From Catenibacterium mitsuokai (GTDB taxonomy: Bacteria > Bacillota_I > Bacilli_A > Erysipelotrichales > Coprobacillaceae): DNA of 64,000 bases. The stretch lies in contig NZ_CP102271.1 in the NCBI RefSeq assembly GCF_025148785.1, positions 813,569-877,568 of the forward strand, in the 5' to 3' direction. The notes beneath the pieces are model-generated. The model ran no database searches and was not told the origin of the DNA. It saw only the letters and a list, made by a program, of their open reading frames with translations. This document shows positions 17,949 through 26,273 of the stretch, piece by piece; the stretch's first letter is position 1; every line of letters starts with the position of its first letter. Position numbers and translations under genes: made by a program.

Positions 17949-19167
17949 CGCTCAATTTAAGAAAATTGTTGCTTTGAGTAATCTTATTCAGCGAATATAC
18001 CATAACGATATTCGTAATATGCTTCCTTAAGTGAAATAGGCATAGGTGTAGCTCTTACCATTTCATTACTGAAAGCCTCAGTATCCATCATCATTCTTAG
18101 AATCTCAGATGCCATTTCCTTTCTCTTGAATGTATACTTAGCCTGCTTCTTAAGAAGCAGGAAATCTAGATAACCTTGTATGTATCTGGTGCCAACGCCT
18201 CTTGTTGTCTGTATCATTGAGCTTACTTCTGTCATCATCTCATTGACAGCTCCTAATGATTTACCATCATCAGTAAGATATCTCTTCTCTAAAGGAGATG
18301 TCTTTATCTTATTGTTTACTGCTTCAAGATAGTTGGCAAACTGCTGTATGCTTGCCTTTGAATCTGATATGAACTCTTCCACATCCTTAAAGTAGTCTTT
18401 ATTCGCTTTATATTTATCGAATGACTCACTTCCAAGACCTGATACCTGCATCATCATATGATCATTTTCATCTGTAGCACAGACAATGGCAACCTTGTGA
18501 TGAGATATTCCTCTATATGCAGCCTGTTTACCTCTTTTCTTTGAGTATCTAGGCATATTTTGAGGACGTGTTCCCTTTAGGTTTATACTTTTATACTGTG
18601 TATCTATTTCAACTTCACCAGATAATTTCTGATGACCCATGATTTCAGATGCTGCATGATAAAGTTTATGACGCATATAGAAGCAGGTCGTCTTGCTTGT
18701 CTCTAAGACTTGAGCCTCACCCTCTAGAGGCATTTTATATAGTTCCAGTTCAATGAAGTGAAGCCACTGGTCCAAAGTAAAATGAGACCAGTAGAATAAG
18801 GTGTTGGTTCTATCACTAAAAGACTTGTGACAGTCAAGACAGATATATCTCTGATGTCTGTTCTTATCTTTTCCATTCTTCTTGAAATGGACTGAACCAC
18901 ATATAGGGCATGCCTTATGAGATGGATCAATGTCTTCATCATCCTGTTCATATAATGATTCGATAAGTTTATTTACATAATCCTTATCCTTAGATCTTAA
19001 ATAGTTTTTTACCTGGTTTTCAGTTATCATAGCACTCACCTGACCTTTTAAGATCATTTTACAACTGTTCGAGAAATGATGATTTGAGTTAGGTGGCTAT
19101 AAAGTAGAAAAATAGGCGTTAAGTTAAATTTAATGATCTAGTAGCAACATTTTTCATAAACTTAGCG
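17949..19167 (-). mobile_element. IS1595-family insertion sequence with 8-bp target duplication
   Basis: A 1219-bp element. Its ends are imperfect inverted repeats of about 30 bp: CGCTCAATTTAAG... on the left (17949-17978) and CGCTAAGTTTATG... on the right (19138-19167, minus strand). Both inner ends read GTTGCT. The element is flanked by a perfect direct repeat AATTTATT at 17941-17948 and 19168-19175. The 8-bp duplication is what the IS1595 family makes. It carries one transposase and looks intact. The last base of the PemK-like stop codon is the first base of the left duplication. Confidence 0.92.
17984..19030 (-). CDS. IS1595-family transposase
   Basis: A 348-residue transposase. The N-terminal zinc ribbon reads CPICGSVHFKKNGK...RYICLDCHKSFSDRT (CxxC...CxxC), followed by the ISXO2-like DDE domain with VEIDTQYKSI as the likely first aspartate. 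The start at 19030 (MITENQVKNYL) is preferred because AGGTGAG lies upstream; an ATG at 19057 has no ribosome site. The frame is intact. A deleted relative with the same ends lies at 32.2 kb. Confidence 0.9.
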   Translation of the reverse strand: MITENQVKNYLRSKDKDYVNKLIESLYEQDDEDIDPSHKACPICGSVHFKKNGKDKNRHQRYICLDCHKSFSDRTNTLFYWSHFTLDQWLHFIELELYKMPLEGEAQVLETSKTTCFYMRHKLYHAASEIMGHQKLSGEVEIDTQYKSINLKGTRPQNMPRYSKKRGKQAAYRGISHHKVAIVCATDENDHMMMQVSGLGSESFDKYKANKDYFKDVEEFISDSKASIQQFANYLEAVNNKIKTSPLEKRYLTDDGKSLGAVNEMMTEVSSMIQTTRGVGTRYIQGYLDFLLLKKQAKYTFKRKEMASEILRMMMDTEAFSNEMVRATPMPISLKEAYYEYRYGIFAE

Positions 19168-19181
19168 AATTTATTTATGAT
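19153..19181 (+). promoter_or_regulatory. Possible hybrid promoter, -35 in IS right end, -10 outside
   Basis: TTCATA (19153-19158) lies in the IS1595 right inverted repeat. TATGAT (19176-19181) lies outside it. The spacer is exactly 17 bases and spans the target duplication. It faces azlC, 22 bases further on. The -35 is only a fair match. Confidence 0.4.
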
Positions 19182-19203
19182 ATGATACTCGTGGTGATGA
19201 AAT

Positions 19204-19899
19204 ATGAATGAAATAATGAAAGGAATGAAGAGAAGTATTCCAATTGCACTTGGTTACTTTCCAGTTGCCTTTTCTTTTGGAGTATTATGTGTATCAAGTG
19301 GCTTGCCTCTTGGCTTGGCCACTTTTATATCTCTTACAAACTTAACAAGTTCAGGACAGTTTGCAGGAGTACAATTGATTTTATCTGATAGTACTTATCT
19401 AGAAATCGCAATAACACTATTATTGATCAATTTTAGATATTTCTTGATGAGTCTTTCTTTATCGCAGAAGATTGATGAGAAGATGAATACAGCTGAACGT
19501 ATGATCATCTCTTTTGGAATTACAGATGAAACATTTGCGTTAGCCAGTCTGCAACCTGGTAAACTCACATTTAAGTTTATGCTAGGTTTTATCCTAACAC
19601 CTATTATAGGATGGGTCGGAGGGACTCTTGCGGGAGAATTCATTATGGGCTTATTGCCTTTAGCCTTGCAGGGGGCTATGGGAATTGCCTTATACGGTAT
19701 GTTCTTAGCTCTTATTGTCCCAGCAATGAAGGAGTCAATGCCAGTAACTATAGTGGTTCTCATTTCTATTGGAGTCCATACACTCTTTACTTATGTGCCA
19801 TTATTTAATGTTATGAGTACTGGAGTACGCTTGATTAGTGCAACACTTATTGCAACATGTATGGGTGCCTGGTTATTTCCAAGGGAGGATGAAGCATGA
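19204..19899 (+). CDS. azlC: AzlC family branched-chain amino acid exporter, large subunit
   Basis: A 231-residue membrane protein with six or more hydrophobic segments. The hallmark AzlC motif follows the first helix: ALGYFPVAFSFGVL, then LTNLTSSGQFAGV, then LLINFRYFLMS. AzlC with AzlD exports branched-chain amino acids (azaleucine resistance in Bacillus). The 3' end overlaps azlD by four bases (ATGA). It lies directly downstream of the IS1595 right end, which may supply part of its promoter. Confidence 0.93.
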   Translation: MNEIMKGMKRSIPIALGYFPVAFSFGVLCVSSGLPLGLATFISLTNLTSSGQFAGVQLILSDSTYLEIAITLLLINFRYFLMSLSLSQKIDEKMNTAERMIISFGITDETFALASLQPGKLTFKFMLGFILTPIIGWVGGTLAGEFIMGLLPLALQGAMGIALYGMFLALIVPAMKESMPVTIVVLISIGVHTLFTYVPLFNVMSTGVRLISATLIATCMGAWLFPREDEA

Positions 19900-20201
19900 C
19901 AAGATATCAGATACTAGCTGTCTTAGTGATGGCACTTTTTACTTATCTACCTCGTTTTCTTCCTCTTACTTTCTTTAGAAAGAAGATTACATCTAAGTTC
20001 ATCAATTCAGCTCTTTATTACCTGCCTTATGCAGTACTAGGGGCGTTGACTTTCCCAGGTGTCTTTAATTCTACGCCTAATTTAGTAGAATCATGTGCAG
20101 GTATTCTAGTTGCAATATTTTTTAGTTATAAAGGAAAAGGTCTTGTATTTGTGGCTGTAGCTGCCATACTTGCATCTTATATTGTGCAGTTTGTGATTTG
20201 A
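19896..20201 (+). CDS. azlD: AzlD family branched-chain amino acid exporter, small subunit
   Basis: A 101-residue membrane protein with about three to four helices, starting in the ATGA overlap with azlC. Family features include LPRFLPLTFFRKK near the N-terminus and the LPYAVLGALTFPG segment. It forms the exporter with AzlC; length and coupling are typical. Confidence 0.92.
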   Translation: MTRYQILAVLVMALFTYLPRFLPLTFFRKKITSKFINSALYYLPYAVLGALTFPGVFNSTPNLVESCAGILVAIFFSYKGKGLVFVAVAAILASYIVQFVI

Positions 20202-20215
20202 AAATTGGGAGTTTT

Positions 20216-20634
20216 ATGGATGGCGGTAAAATGAGTTTAAGCCAAACAATTATTTATGGAATAGTTTTTTCTTTAATGTTTTTTCTATATGTAGTTTGTT
20301 TGCAAGACAGGGATATGTTTACATTAAATCCAAATAAAAAAAGCGTAGATGTTTGACCTATACAAAAGGAAAAATAGTAAGTGTAAGTGCTATGAGAATA
20401 AATAGAAGAAGTGCTTACTTTTACAATTATGAATATGAAGTTGATTATGAAATTATAACCATAGAAATTAATTTTGGAACGACATATCGCCAATTTAGAG
20501 AAGGTGACCTAGTCAAAATTTGATATGATAAAAGTAATAAGGAAGACATTGTTGCAGCTGTTATGTCACTTATTGCAGGAATAGTAGCTGTATTAATTGG
20601 ACTATATGTTGGTATGTTTGTATGTTTTTGTTAG
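20216..20634 (+). pseudogene. Decayed DUF3592-like membrane protein gene
   Basis: ATG at 20216 opens a frame with a hydrophobic helix (IIYGIVFSLMFFLYVVCL). A frameshift after the lysine codons near 20345 breaks it, and the reading continues in another frame as LTYTKGKIVSVSAMRINRRS then YNYEYEVDYE. An in-frame TGA follows before YDKSNKEDIV and a second helix, ending at TAG 20632-20634. The order helix, GxI beta segment, tyrosine-rich strand, (W)YDKxN, helix resembles DUF3592. One frameshift and one nonsense codon make it non-functional. Confidence 0.65.
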
Positions 20635-20680
20635 AAAAATCGGAATTTATAGAACTGTGAAAAGTAAAGGTGGTAATTTT

Positions 20681-21193
20681 ATGGTTAAATATTGTATGAA
20701 TTTAAGTGATGAAAAAAAAGAAGCTGCAATTAACATTGCTTTGGAAAGTAAAGGAAATGTTCGTAAGCGTAAGATAGCTGTTCCGCTTCTGATTATTTTG
20801 GGTATTGTTATTATTTTTAGTGGCATATTTTTAATTATAAATTCTGATATTTTTGGGTATGTCTATATGGTGATTGGAATAGTTAGTCTGCTTCTTGCGT
20901 TCAATGCAAAGTCTTTTCAAAAATTTGTATTGAAAAAAGCGGAGTTACGCTTAGATAAGTCTTTTCGTACTGGAATCGTAGAGTATCATTTTGACGCTGA
21001 AGGGATAGAAATAATTTCTCAGATTGGATATAGCAAAAATTATTGGACTGCATTTAAAGAGTACGGTACTATGGAACAGTATATATATGTTAAACGCAGA
21101 GATAATAAAATAATTTTGATAGATAAAAATGATTTGTCTACTGGTGAGTTAGAAGAATTGACTCAACTATTGTTAAATAATGTCAAAATGTAA
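20681..21193 (+). CDS. YcxB-like membrane protein
   Basis: About 170 residues. ATG at 20681 follows AAAGGTGG; an upstream in-frame extension to 20597 overlaps the preceding pseudogene and is rejected. Two adjacent transmembrane helices (VPLLIILGIVIIFSGIFLI and a second) lie near residues 27-70. A YcxB-like C-terminal domain follows: YHFDAEGIEIISQIGYSK, then WTAFKEYGTMEQYIYV, then IILIDKNDL. Function is unknown for the family. It sits in a run of decayed genes and may be the only intact survivor. Confidence 0.75.
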   Translation: MVKYCMNLSDEKKEAAINIALESKGNVRKRKIAVPLLIILGIVIIFSGIFLIINSDIFGYVYMVIGIVSLLLAFNAKSFQKFVLKKAELRLDKSFRTGIVEYHFDAEGIEIISQIGYSKNYWTAFKEYGTMEQYIYVKRRDNKIILIDKNDLSTGELEELTQLLLNNVKM

Positions 21194-21242
21194 ATCCCAG
21201 TAGATGGGATGAATGACAGAGCAATAAAAAAGAATCTGGTGA

Positions 21243-21473
21243 GGCAATTTTGATACGGTAGATGATAAAATAATCAATAATATTATCAAAAAGAAATGCA
21301 AAGATATTTTTCCTGAAGAAGTATTCCAAAAGGGAACATCTAGAGTTTATTATGATGATAATGGCTATTATTTAACACAGATTGAATTCCAACCATATTC
21401 TTTGAAAAGAGGTTTTTTTCTCAATATTGGTTTATCATTTCTTTTTAATAAAGAAAATACCCTGACATTGTGA
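21243..21473 (+). pseudogene. Fragment of a DUF4304-like gene
   Basis: An open stretch without a start codon encodes CKDIFPEEVFQKGTSRVYYD, DNGYYLTQIEFQPYSLKRG and FFLNIGLSFLF. This resembles the N-terminal half of DUF4304 proteins. It begins just after a stop codon and ends at TGA 21471-21473, so the start and the C-terminal half are missing. Confidence 0.5.
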
Positions 21474-22001
21474 GTATCATTAAAATGAGTGACTTATATA
21501 ACATTAGTCTTGATCATCTGTTAAAGGAGGAAAAGTCTATGTCTGATTATCTTGAAGAAAGTACCAATACGGTAAGAAGTAAAAATAAACGGTTTATGAT
21601 TATTTTGTTTGCAACTTATCTCGGAATTTAGGCGATTTCATTTATAACGTTTTGTTTTTTTTATCAGTGGGACTGACTCAATGGGATATAGCATTATGTT
21701 TCAGTGGGTGCCTCTTCCGGTTGCAACATTTGTGATTTCTCTGCTGATTGGAAAAAATAATTACATGGGAAGGTGGAAATGTTTTTTTTCGATTGTATTT
21801 GGCATTATGTATATGCTTGCGGAGTATGCGACTTTTAGCACCGCAAATATGATTAGTTTTGATAAAATTAATATGCCACAATTTGACCTAATACTGATAG
21901 GAAAAATTATTTCTCAGGTTGGATTAGTAGTAGGTACTTTTATTAATTATGTAAAATCCAAAGATAGAAAGTACCCATACAACTTTCAGCTTGCGAACTG
22001 A
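21470..22001 (+). pseudogene. Decayed HTH (Xre-type) regulator with C-terminal membrane domain
   Basis: The frame starting near 21470 reads SIIKMSDLYNISLDHLLKEE, the typical last helices of an Xre/Cro HTH domain. It continues to FMIILFATYLGI followed by an in-frame TAG. A second frame then takes over after a run of T and encodes two or three further membrane helices (SIMFQWVPLPVATFVISLLI and more), ending at 22001. The DNA-binding N-terminus is lost and the DUF4304-like fragment abuts it. A deletion joined the two remnants. Confidence 0.65.
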
Positions 22002-22054
22002 AAAATTAGAAGTTGTATGAGTGATAAAATAGGAAATATATGAGGAGGATAAAA

Positions 22055-23518
22055 TTGAAAACAATTCATGCATTTATCGGAAAAATAGGAATTGCATTTT
22101 ATTTTCTGTTTTTATATCAGGCATGGAAGATATGCCAGTATGGAGGCGTAAGGAGAAACCTGCCAATACTGCTTCTTGCAGTCGTCGGGGGCATAATTTG
22201 TGCGGTTCTCTTGTTGTGTTCAGGTAGGAAGAAGCGAGAGAAGGAAATAAAGGGCAAAAAGAATGCACTCTTTATAGCAGAAATCATAGTAGTACTGCTT
22301 GTTACTGGGTATTTTGGTGTGCGTATTGTTTACGCTGCGATTCCTTATAATGGGAGGCTTTCTTGGGAAATCGATGAGTTCCTACACAAAAAAGAGATCG
22401 ATTTTGTTCATACCAATTTCCTCGAGGACGGAGTAGAAGGGATTTTTACAGATTTGGACAAGGCGCTTGATCTGCCTGAGAAACTCTATATTACAAAAAG
22501 TTTTACACTGTCATTTGATGAACATGGAGAAATTAGCAAGCTTGATACCTTTTTATACGGAAAAGATGAGAAAGGAACGACAAAAACTTACCTGATTTCA
22601 TATGACAAAGCAAAGAACGAAAAAATTACTGTCTGGGTTGATGGGGAGGCGAATACGAATTACAACAGCGATATGCAGTTGAATCCGATGCTTCAAATTT
22701 TAAAAACAGCGGATTACAAAGAACGTGTAGCGGCATGGGCTTCTCTTTATGAAGCGCAGCAGTATGAAATTCTGTATTATGGAAGAAGATCTTTTTCAAC
22801 TGCGGAAGGTTTAGTCATTGTGGATGGAGAAGAAGGTGTACTTTCACAACTGCAAAGTGGAGGAGAAGTACTTGGATTTGAGGTGTCTTTGCATATGCCG
22901 GAACAGGATGGAACTATGCCTGTGCGCTATATAAGTAATCCAGAGTATATCAGTCCTGATATGATAAGTGCAGCAGAGGAAGACGCACAGATTGAGGAAG
23001 CAAAGAAGGAAGATGCATGGACAACAGATTCGTCCGATGGTTCTATGTACTTCTTTTTAGATGGAAATCAGGGTTGGCGCTTAGCTGTTGTAGATGCAGC
23101 AGCTGGAAGTAGATTTTATCAATTAGAACATACCACAGACGGTGGAACCAACTGGGAAACAGCTAGCACAGATCCATTTCAGGGAAATGGAGGCGTAGCG
23201 GAAGGACTAATTTTCTATGATGGCAATTTCGGTGTTGCGGGCTTGTCAGGAGCATCCCAGACACATTCGACACTTTACCTTACAAGAGATGGTGGTCTAA
23301 CATTTACTGCCGTGCAGCTCCCGATGGATACTGTAACAGAGCTTCCAAAGACCGCACAAGAATACGGTCTTACATTGGATGATTATTCTTATTGTGAGAT
23401 GCCTGAAAAAGAAGGTGATATCTTCACAATCCGGGTTTTGAGTGCAGCCGGAGAATCGGATGCGATTCTGTTTGAGTCAAAGGACAATGGCGAGACATGG
23501 ACTTATATAGGTTCATGA
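22055..23518 (+). CDS. Membrane-anchored protein with Asp-box/BNR-like C-terminal region
   Basis: About 487 residues. TTG at 22055 follows AGGAGG by six to seven bases; an ATG at 22040 lies on the ribosome site itself and is rejected. Three hydrophobic segments lie in the first 105 residues, then a large extracytoplasmic part. The C-terminal third has Asp-box motifs: TTDGGTNWETAS, TRDGGLTFTAV and SKDNGETW, as in sialidase/sortilin-like propellers. No enzymatic motif is recognised. The gene is visibly richer in G+C than its neighbours and uses codons unlike them, which suggests acquisition from another Firmicute group. Confidence 0.7.
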   Translation: MKTIHAFIGKIGIAFYFLFLYQAWKICQYGGVRRNLPILLLAVVGGIICAVLLLCSGRKKREKEIKGKKNALFIAEIIVVLLVTGYFGVRIVYAAIPYNGRLSWEIDEFLHKKEIDFVHTNFLEDGVEGIFTDLDKALDLPEKLYITKSFTLSFDEHGEISKLDTFLYGKDEKGTTKTYLISYDKAKNEKITVWVDGEANTNYNSDMQLNPMLQILKTADYKERVAAWASLYEAQQYEILYYGRRSFSTAEGLVIVDGEEGVLSQLQSGGEVLGFEVSLHMPEQDGTMPVRYISNPEYISPDMISAAEEDAQIEEAKKEDAWTTDSSDGSMYFFLDGNQGWRLAVVDAAAGSRFYQLEHTTDGGTNWETASTDPFQGNGGVAEGLIFYDGNFGVAGLSGASQTHSTLYLTRDGGLTFTAVQLPMDTVTELPKTAQEYGLTLDDYSYCEMPEKEGDIFTIRVLSAAGESDAILFESKDNGETWTYIGS

Positions 23519-23561
23519 AGGGGTAACTGTTAGGTAACTTTGAATTTGATGGGGTGATAAA

Positions 23562-24068
23562 ATGGATTTTAGATTAGCTGGTATGCAGGATTTGCTACAG
23601 TTAAAAGATGTGTATAAACAAATTATTAAAAACATGGATGAACAGGATATTCAAATTTGGGATGACATTTATCCTTGCGAATTTTTTGAAGAAGATATAA
23701 AAAATAATCAACTCTATGTTTTACTTAATAATGGCGAAATAGTGTCAGCTTTTGTTTTGTGTAAAACAAACACAGGAGAAAATGCAGTTAAATGGAAAGA
23801 AAATCACGCAGAAGCTTTTTACATTGATCGATTAGGTGTCAATGGTAAATATTTGAAAAAAGGGATAGGTGGTCTAATGCTTGATAAAGCAAAGGAAGTG
23901 GCTAAAACTTTTGGTGCTGAATACCTAAGACTTTTTGTAGTAGATGTAAATATACCAGCTACTCAACTATATGAAAAAAACGGATTTTTAAAAGCTGACG
24001 GTGTATATGATGAAGCATTTGATGATGGATTTGTACTGCATGAGTTTGGCTATGAAATAAAACTCTAA
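23562..24068 (+). CDS. GNAT family N-acetyltransferase
   Basis: A 168-residue cytosolic acetyltransferase. The acetyl-CoA loop reads LKKGIGGLMLDKAKEVAKTF, and the C-terminal ATQLYEKNGFLKADGVY is the usual GNAT beta6-beta7 motif. Substrate unknown. GGGGTG precedes ATG at 23562. It is the last intact gene before the IS1182/IS3 cluster, and it lies in the accessory stretch starting at 20.2 kb. Confidence 0.85.
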   Translation: MDFRLAGMQDLLQLKDVYKQIIKNMDEQDIQIWDDIYPCEFFEEDIKNNQLYVLLNNGEIVSAFVLCKTNTGENAVKWKENHAEAFYIDRLGVNGKYLKKGIGGLMLDKAKEVAKTFGAEYLRLFVVDVNIPATQLYEKNGFLKADGVYDEAFDDGFVLHEFGYEIKL

Positions 24069-24299
24069 TAGGTGTTACAAATTACAGTCTGTTGAAGGGG
24101 GCTGTAACGAATAGATAGTATTTACTACTACCTTGAGCGTTACAGCTCTTTTTCGTATATTGCCACCTAAAAAGGTTATTCACTATTTAAAATGGACCCT
24201 GTAAAAAGGACACGATAAAAAAGGATATTTATTTCGTGACCCTGTTTTACAGGGTTTTTATTTTGCATAGTATAATGATTATAGAATGGTGGTGTTATT

Positions 24300-24728
24300 A
24301 TGGGAGTAAACTATTTTAGTGATGAACAAGTAAAGGAACTCGAAAAGAATCCATATGTAAAGAAAGTATCTATCAAAAGCATAACCTATTCAGAAAAATT
24401 CAAAGAACTCTTCTGGATTGATTTACAGAAAGGCATGATGCCTGGAAACATATTTAGAAAGTATGGATTTGATCCTCATATGTTAGAATCTAGTCGAACT
24501 CTCAAGTTCACAGATCGTGTAAGGAAAGAAGCAGCAAGGGAAGAAGGATTCAAGGATACCAGAGGCACAAAATCCGGAAGACCTTCTACAAAGAATCTTA
24601 CCATTGAGGAACAGCTAGAAAGGCTTAAGCAGAAAAATAAAATTCTCCAGCAGGAGAACGATTTTTTAAAAAGAGTGAGATTTATCAACAGAAAGCAAAT
24701 ATTAAAACTGCAGAAGGGCAAACAATAA
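24300..24728 (+). CDS. IS3-family transposase OrfA (HTH)
   Basis: A 142-residue DNA-binding subunit. The helix-turn-helix region is in the first 75 residues (GMMPGNIFRKYGFD). A basic stretch and a C-terminal leucine-rich coiled coil follow (EEQLERLKQKNKILQQENDF), as in IS150-group OrfA. OrfB begins 14 bases after its stop; frameshifting between the two is usual in this family, though no slippery site was confirmed here. Confidence 0.88.
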   Translation: MGVNYFSDEQVKELEKNPYVKKVSIKSITYSEKFKELFWIDLQKGMMPGNIFRKYGFDPHMLESSRTLKFTDRVRKEAAREEGFKDTRGTKSGRPSTKNLTIEEQLERLKQKNKILQQENDFLKRVRFINRKQILKLQKGKQ

Positions 24729-24742
24729 GAGAAAAATATAAA

Positions 24743-25777
24743 ATGATAGATAGAACTCTTGAATCACCTAGTAATAATCTGAGTGTCTCAGCATTATGTG
24801 ATACTGCAGGTGTTTCAAGAAGTGGGTTCTATTCATGGAAGAAACGAAAAGGTTCCATAAGCGAAAAAGAAGAACAAGACCGTAAGGATTTTGAACTGAT
24901 TTTAGAAGCATACAGGTTCAAAGGATATGACAAGGGCAGACGTGGTATTCATATGCGTCTTCTTCACATGGGCATTGTGATGAACCATAAAAAGATTTCA
25001 AGACTGATGAAGAAATACGGACTATTCTGTCCAATAAGAAAAGCCAATCCTGCAAGAAGAATGGCTAAGGCAATGAAAACATCAAATTATGCAGATAATA
25101 TTCTAAACAGACACTTCGAGGAATATGGTCCTGGATATGTGCTTGAAACAGATATTACTTATCTATTCTACGGTCACAAAAGATCTAAAGCCTATCTATC
25201 GGTGATAAAGGATGGATTTACAAAGCAGATTCTTGCATATGTATTATCACCGTCTTTAGAAGTAGACTTTGTCCTGGAGACAATCAATCAGCTTTACAGT
25301 AAACATAAGCATAATATTCACACTGATGCTTTGATACACAGTGATCAGGGTGTGCATTATACAAGTGTCAAGTTTATTGACTTACTCAAGAGCCTGGAAA
25401 TCAGACAGTCAATGTCAAGAAGAGGAAACTGCTGGGACAACGCTCCCCAGGAATCCTTCTTCGGACATATGAAAGATGAGATAGGTAGATATACAGAGAA
25501 TGCCTGCTCATATGAAGAACTAAAGGAAATAATAGATTCCTATATGGTTTATTACAACAATGATCGTTATCAGTACAATCTGGCCAAACTTTCACCAAAT
25601 GAATATTTTGAATATTATATAACTGGTGAATACCCACTAATTCATGTCGCAAAGGAGCCTGATGAATATAAGGAAAAATTCAGACAGATAAGAAATAATC
25701 TTGATAGAAACTCAACGCTCGAGAAATTAGTAGCTATCCTTCAAAGAATAACTCATTTCAAACAGTCCATCAGGTAG
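24743..25777 (+). CDS. IS3-family transposase OrfB (DDE integrase)
   Basis: A 344-residue integrase-type catalytic subunit. N-terminal HTH_21 (SVSALCDTAGVSRSGFYSWK), then the rve catalytic core: first Asp in VLETDITYL, second Asp in LIHSDQGVHYTS and Glu in NCWDNAPQESFFGHMK. The core is complete. The last 51 bases overlap the convergent gene at 25727-26098. Its tail after the core is slightly longer than usual. Confidence 0.92.
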   Translation: MIDRTLESPSNNLSVSALCDTAGVSRSGFYSWKKRKGSISEKEEQDRKDFELILEAYRFKGYDKGRRGIHMRLLHMGIVMNHKKISRLMKKYGLFCPIRKANPARRMAKAMKTSNYADNILNRHFEEYGPGYVLETDITYLFYGHKRSKAYLSVIKDGFTKQILAYVLSPSLEVDFVLETINQLYSKHKHNIHTDALIHSDQGVHYTSVKFIDLLKSLEIRQSMSRRGNCWDNAPQESFFGHMKDEIGRYTENACSYEELKEIIDSYMVYYNNDRYQYNLAKLSPNEYFEYYITGEYPLIHVAKEPDEYKEKFRQIRNNLDRNSTLEKLVAILQRITHFKQSIR

Positions 25778-26098
25778 TCTGCGTAAATGACTTCTGATTA
25801 TATCTATATCATTATTACTTAATGATGCAAAGCCAAAATCATCCATCTTAGTGAATATAACAGTGCCATTAAAATAACCGTCAGCATCATCTGGAAATGA
25901 TCTGTAAACAATAGTATGACCAGTATCATATACACTTAAATCCTTTACAAGAAGATAGACTGATGGATCATCATCAAATATATAATCTCGGTAGTCAAAT
26001 ACACCAAGTTCATTTCTTATGACTTCCTTCATTCTATCTGTTTCCAATACACATAAAACTCCATCTTTAATAATTACATATTTACATAGTTTACACAT
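25727..26098 (-). CDS. Passenger gene in the IS3 element, hypothetical (weakly DUF3846-like)
   Basis: A 123-residue soluble protein convergent with orfB and inside the IS3 inverted repeats. AGGAGG lies nine bases before ATG, so it looks expressed. It starts MCKLCKYVIIKDGVLCVLE and contains FNGTVIFTKMDDFGFASLS, then a helix NDIDIIRSHLRRLP. The GTxIF...LS pattern vaguely recalls DUF3846, but I do not recognise it securely. IS3 elements rarely carry such genes. Confidence 0.6.
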   Translation of the reverse strand: MCKLCKYVIIKDGVLCVLETDRMKEVIRNELGVFDYRDYIFDDDPSVYLLVKDLSVYDTGHTIVYRSFPDDADGYFNGTVIFTKMDDFGFASLSNNDIDIIRSHLRRLPDGLFEMSYSLKDSY

Positions 26099-26273
26099 AA
26101 AAATATCCTCCTGGTTAATTACACCTAGAGGATATCTTTATTTCTAATCATTTTTAAGCGCCTTTTTATTTAATGTCCTTGACTCGGGGTCCACATTAAT
26201 TGCATGGTGAATAACCTTTTCATATTTCAGACACACTTAAAAAGAACCTGCTCAATTCTTAAAAAAATTTTTA

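Larger units (their letters stand above)
24193..26193 (+). mobile_element. IS3-family element with a passenger gene
   Basis: About 2 kb. The ends are TGGACCCTGTAAAAAGGACA (24193) and, on the minus strand from 26193, TGGACCCCGAGTCAAGGACA, which agree at most positions. Inside are orfA, orfB and a convergent gene at 25727-26098. A hairpin ACCCTG/CAGGGT plus T run (24239-24260) just inside the left end could block incoming transcription. No target duplication was found, so the element may be old. Confidence 0.75.

Noticed and set aside
20216..20634. In-frame TGA before YDKSN, suggesting TGA read as tryptophan
   Set aside because: TGA is the normal stop of several intact genes here (for example azlC), and the same gene also has a frameshift, so ordinary decay explains it.
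24193..26193. Target-site duplication of the IS3 element
   Set aside because: The 3-4 bases flanking the proposed ends (AAA on the left, CAT on the right) do not match, so none is reported.
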